From contig CAZVCG010000049.1 in NCBI GenBank assembly GCA_964626265.1, positions 1-12,389 on the forward strand: a stretch of DNA of 12,389 nt, given 5' to 3'. The position numbers were made by a program, and so were the translations under genes. The notes below the pieces were generated by a model. The model was given only the letters and a program-made list of their open reading frames with translations. It did no database searches and was not told the origin of the DNA. Numbering within the stretch: position 1 is the stretch's first letter; each line of letters opens with the position of its first letter. Positions 1 to 6,514 of the stretch are shown here, in pieces. The stretch comes from CAZVCG01 sp964626265. GTDB taxonomy: Bacteria > Pseudomonadota > Alphaproteobacteria > UBA9219.

Positions 1-111
1 TGGATCGAAAACCTAGTCAGCCGCCAAGTTGGGGGCCGTTTAGTCCAGTATGCGACGCGAGGATGGGATAAGCATCAGGACGTGTTTTCGGTCCAACGCG
101 ACGGCGTCTAA
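1..111 (+). CDS. 3' end of an unidentified protein (truncated by window edge)
   Basis: Frame 1 is open from the first base for 36 codons and stops at TAA (109-111). The peptide begins WIENLVSRQV and ends SVQRDGV, with a soluble mix of charged and aromatic residues (GWDKHQDVF near the end) rather than the Arg/Pro/Ala-rich look of a shadow frame. I do not recognise the family. The fragment is too short for a domain call and the start lies outside the window. No hairpin terminator follows before the tRNA; the next one in this direction is at 369-390. Being real coding sequence is an inference from composition. Confidence 0.5.
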   Translation, partial: WIENLVSRQVGGRLVQYATRGWDKHQDVFSVQRDGV

Positions 112-150
112 CACCTAGGACCGATAACCATGGCCGAGTGAAAACAAAAA

Positions 151-244
151 TGGCGGAGCCGGAGGGATTCGAACCCTCGGTACGGCTTTACAACCGTACA
201 ACGGTTTAGCAAACCGCCGCCTTCAGCCTCTCGGCCACGTCTCC
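151..244 (-). tRNA. tRNA-Ser (anticodon GCU)
   Basis: Read on the minus strand this folds as a long class II tRNA. It has a 7-bp acceptor stem starting GGAGACG, a D-arm region (TGGCCGAGAGGCTGAAGG), and an anticodon loop TTTGCTAAA carrying GCT, which reads the AGC/AGU serine codons. A long variable arm follows (GTTGTACGGTTGTAAAGCCGTAC region), then a T-loop (GGTTCGAATCC), discriminator G and an encoded CCA at 151-153. A long variable arm plus discriminator G are serine identity features. One oddity is an A-G mismatch at acceptor pair 5-68 (bases 240 and 159). A T-rich run directly beyond the CCA (143-150 read in reverse) could help 3' termination. Confidence 0.95.
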
Positions 245-305
245 GCAATACCAAACTAAACACAGCCTCTTCCGACTTCGCTGCTTTGCAGCTTCGCCGG
301 ACAGG

Positions 306-318
306 CGGCCACGTCTCC
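306..318 (-). repeat. Duplicate of the tRNA-Ser 5' end
   Basis: The 13 bases CGGCCACGTCTCC occur at 232-244, as the first 13 nt of the tRNA on the minus strand, and again identically at 306-318, 74 bp upstream in the tRNA's direction of transcription. The 61 bp between contain an imperfect hairpin (272-300, core GCTGC-TTT-GCAGC). This could be a remnant of a decayed tRNA copy, or a short insertion that duplicated its target. The sequence does not decide between them. Confidence 0.6.
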
Positions 319-329
319 CCAAGGCTTTC

Positions 330-358
330 CGTATAGCGTGGAATCCGCGCCGTTAAAA
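330..358 (-). promoter_or_regulatory. Possible promoter for tRNA-Ser
   Basis: On the minus strand TTTTAA (353-358) and TATACG (330-335) are separated by 17 bp. This is a reasonable sigma-70 type pair that would start transcription near 323 and give a leader of about 78 nt. That leader would include the duplicated tRNA 5' end. Prediction from spacing and consensus only. Confidence 0.35.
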
Positions 359-362
359 CATA

Positions 363-391
363 AAAAATACGCCGCAAACGGCGTCTTTTTC
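363..391. terminator. Rho-independent terminator hairpin, potentially bidirectional
   Basis: A perfect 6-bp stem ACGCCG (369-374) / CGGCGT (379-384) with loop CAAA is followed by CTTTTT (385-390) on the plus strand and preceded by an A-run (363-367), so it has U-tails in both directions. On the plus strand it would end readthrough from the gene stopping at 111, meaning transcription across the antisense of tRNA-Ser. No minus-strand gene lies to its right, so the plus direction makes more sense. Confidence 0.65.
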
Positions 392-407
392 ATGAATTTT
401 CACAGGA

Positions 408-440
408 TTGACGCTTCCTTAATCCCCCAGTAGTAAAGAT
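408..440 (+). promoter_or_regulatory. Possible promoter of the response regulator-Hpt operon
   Basis: TTGACG (408-413) is a near-consensus -35 box. The matching -10 is weak: TAGTAA at 431-436 (17-bp spacing), within TAGTAAAGAT. It lies directly after the terminator hairpin and 16-48 bp before the ATG at 456, a sensible place. Low certainty because of the -10. Confidence 0.3.
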
Positions 441-455
441 AGAGCCGGGAAAAAC

Positions 456-941
456 ATGGAAAACGCGCCGACCTTTCAACAACTGCTCGAAAAGATGCCC
501 GCGCGCATCGCGCATTTTCGCATCGCGCAGAACATGCGACGCGTACGCGAAAAGCCCGTGGCTCTGGTCGTCGAGGATCAGCTCTTCTCCCGCACCCTGC
601 TCAACGAAATGCTGCGCCATGACCATGAGACGTGCCTCGCGGCCAGCGCCAGAGAAGGTCTGCACCTGTTTCTTGAGAATGCGCCGGACATCGTCTTTCT
701 CGACATCGAGTTGATAGACGAAAACGGCCACTCCCTTGCCCGCGTCATGCGCGCCATAGACCCCGATATTTTCATCGTCATGGTCACGGCCAACCACGCG
801 GCCGAAGATGTCGCGCTGGCCAAAAGCAACAACGTCAACGGCTTTATCGCCAAGCCCTATAGCAAGCAAAAAATTGCCGAAGCGCTGGCACAATTCAACG
901 CCTCGCGCCAAAAAACTTCACCCCAAGGGAGCCAATCATGA
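456..941 (+). CDS. Single-domain response regulator (REC)
   Basis: This 161-residue protein is essentially one receiver domain. The acidic pocket is E40-D41 (VALVVEDQ), the phospho-acceptor D83 (DIVFLDIE), the conserved Thr T111 (VMVTAN) and the conserved Lys K133 (FIAKPYS), so all key residues for phosphorylation are present. Residues 1-33 are a basic, probably helical N-terminal extension (LLEKMPARIAHF) not found in minimal CheY-type proteins. No DNA-binding or enzymatic output domain follows; the last ~15 residues are polar. The start ATG lies 6 nt after a weak GGGA site. It overlaps the next gene, an Hpt protein, by ATGA, so the two are likely co-translated parts of one phosphorelay. The cognate histidine kinase is not in the window. 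Confidence 0.9.
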   Translation: MENAPTFQQLLEKMPARIAHFRIAQNMRRVREKPVALVVEDQLFSRTLLNEMLRHDHETCLAASAREGLHLFLENAPDIVFLDIELIDENGHSLARVMRAIDPDIFIVMVTANHAAEDVALAKSNNVNGFIAKPYSKQKIAEALAQFNASRQKTSPQGSQS

Positions 942-1285
942 CCCCGACCGATGGAAACGACGCGCCCGTCAATCTCGATAATGTGCGCGACATGCTGGGT
1001 AACGATTCCGCGCGCGAAAAGGAGCTCTTCGCCATTTTCGCCGCTTCATGCGAGGAAGCCATCTGCATTATGCAAAAAAGCTGCGGGGCTGGCGAGGAAG
1101 AAAACTGGCGCACGCAAGCGCACGCCATGAAAGGCATGAGCCTGAACCTTGGCGCGGCGAAACTCGGCGAATTGTGCGCGATAGCGCAACAGAGCCAGTC
1201 AGCCGTGCAAGCCGACAAGGAAAAGCTCCTTGGGGCCATCAAGGAAGAATATGAGAAGGTCAAGGCGTTTTTGCAGAGCCAGTAA
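938..1285 (+). CDS. Stand-alone Hpt (histidine phosphotransfer) protein
   Basis: This 115-residue helical protein has the Hpt signature AHAMKGMSLNLGA at residues 61-73. H62 is the expected phosphorylated histidine, followed by the canonical K65-G66 and G72-A73. Its length fits a single Hpt four-helix bundle with no kinase or receiver module. The helix before the motif is acidic (GAGEEENW) and the C-terminal helix is Lys/Glu-rich. The ATG overlaps the stop of the preceding response regulator (ATGA at 938-941), pointing to translational coupling and a shared phosphorelay in the cytoplasm. It probably shuttles phosphate between a distant hybrid kinase and a response regulator, plausibly its neighbour. 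The partner is inferred from position. Confidence 0.88.
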   Translation: MTPTDGNDAPVNLDNVRDMLGNDSAREKELFAIFAASCEEAICIMQKSCGAGEEENWRTQAHAMKGMSLNLGAAKLGELCAIAQQSQSAVQADKEKLLGAIKEEYEKVKAFLQSQ

Positions 1286-1343
1286 ATAAAGTTTGAGGGA
1301 CGGGGTTCGAGGCACGAATACTTATAATTTTGCCCCTCTTCCC
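1286..1343. other. Convergent intergenic gap with weak inverted repeat
   Basis: The gap between the Hpt gene and the convergent ELM1-family gene holds an imperfect inverted repeat: GAGGGA-C-GGGG (1295-1305) against CCCC-TCT-TCCCTC (1333-1345). The right arm runs into the stop codon of the minus-strand gene. The loop is about 27 nt and there is no clean U-tract, so this is at best a weak transcript-end structure. Confidence 0.3.
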
Positions 1344-2324
1344 TCACTCCTCAATCCCCATCATCTCCCTCACCCGCGCCGCGACCAACTGCATGTCGTT
1401 AAGCGGCAGATAGCTCCATTGCTCCAGTTTTCCCGTGAATGAGCGCGTCAGGCCATCGTCGCGCAACGATTGATGGAAACGGCGGAATTTTTCCGACCCG
1501 CCGGGAAGTTCGATGATATGCACCGGCTTGCCCGTCGTGCAGGCCTCAGACACCATGTTGACGGAATCCATCGTCACGCAAAACGCGTCGGCCAGCGCCA
1601 GCATTCCGTAATAAGGGTTATACCCCTCGCCATCCCAGATGAAGTGCGGCACATCGCGCAGCGTCTCTTGCAAAACGGCGAGATTCGCCGTTCCCGTCCT
1701 GCGCGAGGGCGTGACGATCAGGCTGCCGCCGGTCGCTTTCGCGACTTCGGCCAATTGTCCGGCGATCGGCTTCATCTCGCGCAATGTCAAGGAATAGACC
1801 GAATTGCTGCCGCCGACCAGTACGGCGACGCGAGGATGCGGCAGGTTCTCAATCATCGGCAACAGCTTCGCGCCTTCGCGCTCCAGCATTTCGCTTGAAA
1901 CGCGATGCAGTCCTCCACGCGTCGTCATCACGTTCGGCCCTGCGAGATTGTCGTGGCGCGGCACGACGACGAGATCGAAATGCATCGGCGCGATCACGGG
2001 GTTTTGGAGCTGCACGGTAAACGTCCGCTTGCCGCCGTTCATCTGCGTAGCGCGCCGCACGCGCAGCGAGGCCGCCACGCTCTGGCGTCCCGTGGCGATT
2101 AATAGGTCGGGCCAGGGCGGCTCAATCAGATCGCCTTTAGGACTAAAAGCCCACCTTAGACCATGGCGAAAAAAAGGCATCAGCTGCTTCCACGGGGTCC
2201 GCAACTTAATGCGTTTGACGATTGGCGTTAACCCAAGAGCCTCAGCCAGCCCAAGGCATTGATTTTCCATCCCCGCCTTGCCGTCCGTCACGACCCAACA
2301 TGTCATTTGTCTCTTGTCATACAT
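1344..2324 (-). CDS. ELM1/GtrOC1-family putative glycosyltransferase
   Basis: This 326-residue protein carries hallmarks of the 'mitochondrial fission ELM1' (DUF1022) family. Visible are the N-terminal block TDGKAGMENQ at 13-22, GRQSVAASLR near 79, VVPRHDNL near 120, the central VGGSN near 170, VTPSRRTG at 204-211, and the C-terminal block DSVNMVSEACTTGKPV at 253-268 followed by LPGGSEKF. The layout resembles a GT-B fold with a nucleotide-sugar site in the C-terminal half, and bacterial members are annotated as putative glycosyltransferases. The bacterial substrate is not established. No signal peptide or membrane helix is visible. The start is uncertain: ATG at 2324 has AGGA 10 nt upstream, while the in-frame ATG at 2306 (MTCWVVTDG) would also leave the family core intact. 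It diverges from an Lrp-type regulator gene, a common arrangement for regulated pairs. Confidence 0.85.
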   Translation of the reverse strand: MYDKRQMTCWVVTDGKAGMENQCLGLAEALGLTPIVKRIKLRTPWKQLMPFFRHGLRWAFSPKGDLIEPPWPDLLIATGRQSVAASLRVRRATQMNGGKRTFTVQLQNPVIAPMHFDLVVVPRHDNLAGPNVMTTRGGLHRVSSEMLEREGAKLLPMIENLPHPRVAVLVGGSNSVYSLTLREMKPIAGQLAEVAKATGGSLIVTPSRRTGTANLAVLQETLRDVPHFIWDGEGYNPYYGMLALADAFCVTMDSVNMVSEACTTGKPVHIIELPGGSEKFRRFHQSLRDDGLTRSFTGKLEQWSYLPLNDMQLVAARVREMMGIEE

Positions 2325-2335
2325 GCCGTTACTAT
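2307..2335 (+). promoter_or_regulatory. Possible promoter for the Lrp-family gene
   Basis: TTGTCT (2307-2312) and TACTAT (2330-2335) are spaced by 17 bp, which would place initiation around 2342 and a leader of about 28 nt before the ATG at 2370. The box overlaps the first codons of the divergent ELM1-family gene. With only 45 bp between the two start codons, the two promoters must overlap or face each other. Consensus-based only. Confidence 0.3.
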
Positions 2336-2369
2336 CCTATTCACTGTCCGACAAACATTAGGGATAGAA

Positions 2370-2882
2370 ATGAAACAGGTCAAACTCGATCGCATTGATC
2401 TAAAAATACTTAGAGAATTGCAAAAAGACGGGCGCATGACGAACGTCGATCTCGCCAAGGAAGCCGGCATCTCCGCGCCGCCTTGCCTGCGCCGCGTGCG
2501 CGCGCTCGAGAAGAACGGGTTCATCCGCGGCTATCACGCGGACGTCGCCGCTGACAAGCTCGGTTTCGGCATGACGGTTTATATTAACGTCGAGTTGACC
2601 AATCACGGCGAGACCGATGTCGCGAACTTCACCAAGATGGTCGACTCTTGGGAACAGGTCCGCGAATGCTATCTACTGACCGGCGAGACGGATTTTCTGT
2701 TGAAAATCGTCGCCGAGGACTGGGAGTCGTTCCAAAAGTTCCTTACGACGCAGCTCACCACGGCGCCGAACGTGCACCGCGTGAAGTCGAATCCCGTGAT
2801 GAAGCGCACCAAATACGAACCCGGCGTGCCCATCGACGACAAAAACGCCGCAAACGGACACAACAAGGACAAGGGCGAGTAG
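2370..2882 (+). CDS. Lrp/AsnC-family transcriptional regulator
   Basis: From ATG 2370 this encodes 170 residues, with AGGGATAG just upstream serving as ribosome binding site. Residues 7-57 form the AsnC-type helix-turn-helix: LDRIDLKILRELQKDGR, then the recognition region AGISAPPCLRRVRALEKNGFI. The family signature for the C-terminal ligand-binding RAM domain follows, including YINVELTNHG and the turn CYLLTGETDFLLKIVAED. The final ~20 residues are a polar tail (KNAANGHNKDKGE) beyond the usual domain end. The frame stays open upstream to an ATG at 2259, but that extension would run antisense through the ELM1-family gene start and lacks family similarity, so I reject it. Lrp-like proteins bind as octamers or similar assemblies and often repress their own gene. 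Targets are unknown; the divergent gene and downstream hpnN are positional candidates. Confidence 0.92.
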   Translation: MKQVKLDRIDLKILRELQKDGRMTNVDLAKEAGISAPPCLRRVRALEKNGFIRGYHADVAADKLGFGMTVYINVELTNHGETDVANFTKMVDSWEQVRECYLLTGETDFLLKIVAEDWESFQKFLTTQLTTAPNVHRVKSNPVMKRTKYEPGVPIDDKNAANGHNKDKGE

Positions 2883-2897
2883 TTTTCCCATCTTTGC

Positions 2898-3002
2898 GTC
2901 ATCCCCGTATAAACGGGGATCCAGAGGCGAACGTCTGTGAACCATATGAGTCATAAATCGCACAGACGCGCGTTGCTGGATTCCCGCTTTCGCGGGAATG
3001 AC
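2898..3002. repeat. REP/MITE-like hairpin repeat, copy 1
   Basis: A 105-bp element has imperfect 27-bp terminal inverted repeats. The left arm starts GTCATCCCCG and ends GGATCCAG; the right arm starts CTGGATTCCCGC and ends GGGAATGAC. Inside is a second inverted pair, CGTCTGTG / CACAGACG, so the whole element can fold into one long hairpin. Each arm also holds its own mini-hairpin (CCCCG-tataaa-CGGGG; CCCGC-ttt-GCGGG). A second diverged copy is at 9412-9514. It resembles the GTCATTCCCGCGAAAGCGGGAATCCAG-type repeats widespread in proteobacterial intergenic regions. It separates the Lrp-family gene from hpnN. Confidence 0.85.
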
Positions 3003-3064
3003 ACTTCTATTTTTCAACGCCAGCCTATATACACTTAACAATTTCTATTTTCCGGAGTCCACCC

Positions 3065-5662
3065 TTGCTCACCGCTCTTGTCGTCCATCTTGTCGATGCC
3101 AGCCGCAAGTTGGCTTTGCCTGTAGTTGTGCTTGCCCTCATTGCAAGCGTAATGATGGGCGGTTATGTCGCAACGCACTTTAAGATCAGCACGGACATCA
3201 ACCAATTGCTGTCCGACGACCTCGACTGGCGCAAGCGCGAAAAAGAAATCGAACAGGCATTTCCTCAAAACAACGACCTGCTCGTTACGGTGATCGACGC
3301 GGACAACGCCGACGCCGCCGAACGCGCGGCCATTGAATTGGCCTCCAAGATGCAAACACGGCCCGATCTGTTCAAAAACGTCATGCGTCCTGAAAACATT
3401 CCTTTTTTCAACAAAAACGGCCTACTCTTTCTCGATGAAAAAGAACTGAACGCCATCCTGGATGTTCTCGTCCAGGCGCAGCCGCTCCTCGGCACGTTGG
3501 CGCGCGATCCGTCGCTTCGCGGCTTGTTCGGCGCGCTCGATCTCGTGCTTGAAGGCCTCAAGCGCGATGAAGTGGAATACAAGGTTCTCGACGCGCCCTT
3601 TACCCGCCTCGCCGAAACGGTGGAAGCCGCGCTGGCGGGCAAGGAAAAGCCCCTGCCCTGGCGAAGCCTCATGTCGGACCAGACTCCCAAGCCGCGCGAC
3701 TTGCGCAAGTTCATTCTGTCGCAACCCGTTCTCGATTACAGTGACCTCGCCCCCGGCTCCAAGGCCACGACGGCTTTGCGCGGCATGGCGAAGGAATTGA
3801 ACCTGACGCCCGAAAACGGCGTGCGCGTGCGTCTGACGGGTTCCGTTGCGCTCAACGACGAAGAGTTCGCCACCGTCGCCGAAGGCACGACGACCGCCAC
3901 CATCGTTTCAGTCGTTCTTGTGCTGGTCATCCTCTTTCTGGCGTTGCGCTCGTTCCGCCTGATCGTTCCCATACTTATCACGCTTGGCGTCGGCCTTATC
4001 GCGACGACGGCCTTCGCGATGTGGGCGATTGGCTCGCTAAACCTCATCTCGGTGGCGTTCGCCGTGATGTTCATAGGCATCGGCGTCGATTTCGGGATTC
4101 AGTTCGGCGTACGTTACCGCGACCAGCGGCACTCCATACCCGACAACGCCAGAGCTCTTCATGCCACGGCAAAAATCATCGCCCGGCCTATCGCGCTGGC
4201 CGCTGGATCGACGGCTCTGGGCTTTTTGACGTTCTTGCCGACAGCCTACCGGGGCGTAGCCGAGCTTGGCGAAATCGCAGGCTTCGGCATGATTGTCGCA
4301 TTTCTGCTGAACATCACGTTGCTCCCCGCCCTGCTCACGTTGTTCAAGCCGCCTGCCGAGCCGGAAGCCGTCGGTTATGCCTGGGCCGCGCCTGCTGACC
4401 GTTTTATCATAAAGCATCGGCAACATATCTTGAAAGGCGCGTTGGCCCTCGGCTTCGCCGGTTTGATCGTCGCCGCGCAACTGCGCTTCGATTTCGATCC
4501 CCTCAACCTCAAAGACCCGAATTCGGAATCCGTGCAAACGCTTTTCAGCCTGATGGATAATCCGGAATCCAACCCTTACGCCATCGAGATACTGGAGCCT
4601 TCGCTCGCAAAGGCGCAGGAGACCGCCCAAAAACTGAAAGCCCTGCCCGAAGTCGACCACACAATGACTCTGGCCTCTTTCGTGCCGGAGGATCAGGACA
4701 AAAAGCTGGCCATGATCGCCGACGCCAACTTCCTTCTTGCTCCGACGCTCAACCCACCGGACGTTTTGCCCCCGCCTACGGATGAAGAGACATTCGCGAC
4801 GCTCGCCAAGACGTCTGCGGCGCTCAGGACCGTCGGCAACGACAAAGCCTCGGCTTTGCGTCTTGCCGCCGCGCTCGACGCCGTCGCGGCCAAGCATGAC
4901 CCCGTCCTTTTGCCGCGACTGCATAACGCCTTGATCCGCGGGATGGTGTCCCAGCTCGACACGGTGCGTTCGACCCTCGGTGCCGAACCGGTCACGCTGG
5001 AAAACATCACAGACGACCTGAGGCGCGACTGGATCACGCCCGATGGCCGCGCCCTTCTCAAAGCCTACCCCAAGGGCTTTCCCGAAAACGGCGTTCGCGA
5101 TCCGGCTAAACTCAAGGCTTTCACCGATGCCGTTCGGCAGATCGCACCTAACGCCAACGGCTCGGCGATTTCGATTCAGGAATCGGGCAATACCATCGTA
5201 AATGCCTTTATTCAGGCGGGCATTTCCGCCGTGCTGGCTATCGCGCTTTTGACGTGGCTGATATTGCGGCGCGTCAATGACGTGCTGCGGCTCATGGCCC
5301 CACTATTTCTTGCGGGAATATTAACGCTGGCGACGATGGTCATTATTTCTTTACCCCTGAATTTCGCCAATATTATCGCCCTGCCATTACTGTTAAGTCT
5401 TGGCGTTTCCTATGCGATTTATTTCGTAAGCGCCTGGCGCGAGGGTCTGGAACAGCCGTTACAGTCCAGTATGGCAAGGGCCGTTTTATTTAGCGCGGCG
5501 ACGACGACTGTGGCTTTTGGGTCATTGTCTTTGTCATTACATCCTGGAACTTCGAGTATGGGCGAATTGTTAACTATTGCCCTAATATATTCGCTGGTCT
5601 GCTCGTTTCTTGTACTTCCGGCCTTGCTCGGAAAACCGGAGACGCGTAGAGTGATAGAATAA
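3065..5662 (+). CDS. hpnN: HpnN-type hopanoid RND transporter (MMPL family)
   Basis: This 865-residue inner-membrane protein has the RND/MMPL layout. TM1 is at ~18-35, followed by a large periplasmic loop to ~272 that begins with the HpnN-like stretch FKISTDINQLLSDDLDWRKR. A five-helix block at ~275-425 includes the helix IGIGVDFGIQFG with conserved Asp342. TM7 is at ~452-470, then a second periplasmic loop to ~716 and a final five-helix block at ~719-856. The second repeat has GVSY where the first has GVDF, as expected for asymmetric HpnN-type pumps. HpnN proteins shuttle hopanoids toward the outer membrane using proton-motive force. The start is TTG at 3065, supported by GGAG 7 nt upstream; no in-frame ATG precedes it. 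A TATATA at 3026-3031 may be a -10 but lacks a good -35. mlaA follows after 35 bp, so co-transcription is likely. The last ~115 codons contain all eight TTA codons of the gene. The other hopanoid (hpn) genes are not in the window. Confidence 0.88.
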   Translation: MLTALVVHLVDASRKLALPVVVLALIASVMMGGYVATHFKISTDINQLLSDDLDWRKREKEIEQAFPQNNDLLVTVIDADNADAAERAAIELASKMQTRPDLFKNVMRPENIPFFNKNGLLFLDEKELNAILDVLVQAQPLLGTLARDPSLRGLFGALDLVLEGLKRDEVEYKVLDAPFTRLAETVEAALAGKEKPLPWRSLMSDQTPKPRDLRKFILSQPVLDYSDLAPGSKATTALRGMAKELNLTPENGVRVRLTGSVALNDEEFATVAEGTTTATIVSVVLVLVILFLALRSFRLIVPILITLGVGLIATTAFAMWAIGSLNLISVAFAVMFIGIGVDFGIQFGVRYRDQRHSIPDNARALHATAKIIARPIALAAGSTALGFLTFLPTAYRGVAELGEIAGFGMIVAFLLNITLLPALLTLFKPPAEPEAVGYAWAAPADRFIIKHRQHILKGALALGFAGLIVAAQLRFDFDPLNLKDPNSESVQTLFSLMDNPESNPYAIEILEPSLAKAQETAQKLKALPEVDHTMTLASFVPEDQDKKLAMIADANFLLAPTLNPPDVLPPPTDEETFATLAKTSAALRTVGNDKASALRLAAALDAVAAKHDPVLLPRLHNALIRGMVSQLDTVRSTLGAEPVTLENITDDLRRDWITPDGRALLKAYPKGFPENGVRDPAKLKAFTDAVRQIAPNANGSAISIQESGNTIVNAFIQAGISAVLAIALLTWLILRRVNDVLRLMAPLFLAGILTLATMVIISLPLNFANIIALPLLLSLGVSYAIYFVSAWREGLEQPLQSSMARAVLFSAATTTVAFGSLSLSLHPGTSSMGELLTIALIYSLVCSFLVLPALLGKPETRRVIE

Positions 5663-5697
5663 TTGTCCGACGATTCCCGCCTATTTGAGGTTCCTCA

Positions 5698-6489
5698 ATG
5701 CATAATTCCCGCCGCTATGTCGTTCTGCTTGCCCTTATGGCAAGTTTGGCTCTTACGGCCTGCTCGTCCATGCCGAAAACACCGGCTGAAAAAGCCGAAT
5801 TCAACGCCACTAACGATCCTTTTGAGCCGCTCAACAGGACGATTTTCGACGTCAACGATTTCCTTGACCGCTTGCTGATCCGCCCGTTGGCCGAGTTGTA
5901 CCGCCACACGGTGCCGCCCATCCTACGCGACCGGATCGCAGGCATCGTCAAGAACATGGGCGAGCCCGTCATCTTCGCCAACAACCTGCTGCAAGGCGAA
6001 GGCACGAAAGCCGGAACGACGCTGGGCCGCTTCCTCGTCAACACCACGGTGGGCGCCGGCGGCATGTTCGAGTTCGCCAACGATGTCGGCCTGAAACGCC
6101 AGACGGGCGACTTTGGCCAAACTCTCTACAAGTGGGGTTTGCCGGAAGGTCCGTATTTGGTGCTCCCGCTCTTCGGCCCGTCCAACGTTCGTGACGCGAT
6201 CGGCCTCGGCGCCGACACGCTCATGTCGCCGTGGAAATACGTGGTCGCGATCGGCGACGATACGATCGAAAACGCGTTCTTCGCTTCCAACATGACGGCC
6301 AACGCTCTCGTGAAGCGCGAAGAAAACATCGAAGCCCTCGACTCCCTCAAACAGGGTTCGCTGGACTTCTATGCCCAGATGCGCAGCGTTTACCGTCAGC
6401 ATCGTGCGAAAGTGCTGGGCGCGCCGTTGCCGACCGGCATGCCCGCGTACGACGATTACGAAACAAGCTCGGAACCGGTAGTGCATTAA
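5698..6489 (+). CDS. mlaA: MlaA/VacJ outer-membrane lipoprotein
   Basis: This 263-residue lipoprotein has a short signal peptide (residues 1-21, hydrophobic VVLLALMASLAL) ending in lipobox L19-T20-A21-C22. Ser23 after the Cys favours outer-membrane sorting in the classical Lol rule. Family motifs are clear: NDPFEPLNR at 39-47, NMGEPVIFANNLLQG at 86-100, LGRFLVNTTVGAGG at 109-122, and GQTLYKWGLPEGPYLVLPLFGPS at 140-162. MlaA forms a ring in the inner leaflet of the outer membrane and removes mislocalised phospholipids from the outer leaflet, handing them to MlaC and the MlaFEDB complex; none of those is in the window. The ATG has GAGG 7 nt upstream, placed in a small palindrome TGAGG-TT-CCTCA. 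It lies 35 bp after hpnN on the same strand with no terminator between, and a terminator follows it, so an hpnN-mlaA operon is likely. Confidence 0.95.
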   Translation: MHNSRRYVVLLALMASLALTACSSMPKTPAEKAEFNATNDPFEPLNRTIFDVNDFLDRLLIRPLAELYRHTVPPILRDRIAGIVKNMGEPVIFANNLLQGEGTKAGTTLGRFLVNTTVGAGGMFEFANDVGLKRQTGDFGQTLYKWGLPEGPYLVLPLFGPSNVRDAIGLGADTLMSPWKYVVAIGDDTIENAFFASNMTANALVKREENIEALDSLKQGSLDFYAQMRSVYRQHRAKVLGAPLPTGMPAYDDYETSSEPVVH

Positions 6490-6514
6490 GCCCAACGATT
6501 CTGTCCGAAACAAA

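Noticed and set aside
2259..2369. Upstream extension of the Lrp-family protein from ATG 2259
   Set aside because: It would add 37 residues before the conserved HTH and run antisense through the ELM1-family N-terminus. ATG 2370 has a binding site and the family-typical start.
4037..4924. A 295-codon open frame antisense to hpnN
   Set aside because: Composition is typical of a shadow frame in GC-rich coding DNA (Arg/Gly/Gln-rich), with no domain, and it lies wholly inside a well-supported transporter gene.
5663..5878. Frame starting TTG right after the hpnN stop, overlapping the mlaA start
   Set aside because: It is the +1 shadow of mlaA; mlaA has the lipobox and the family motifs, and this frame has neither.
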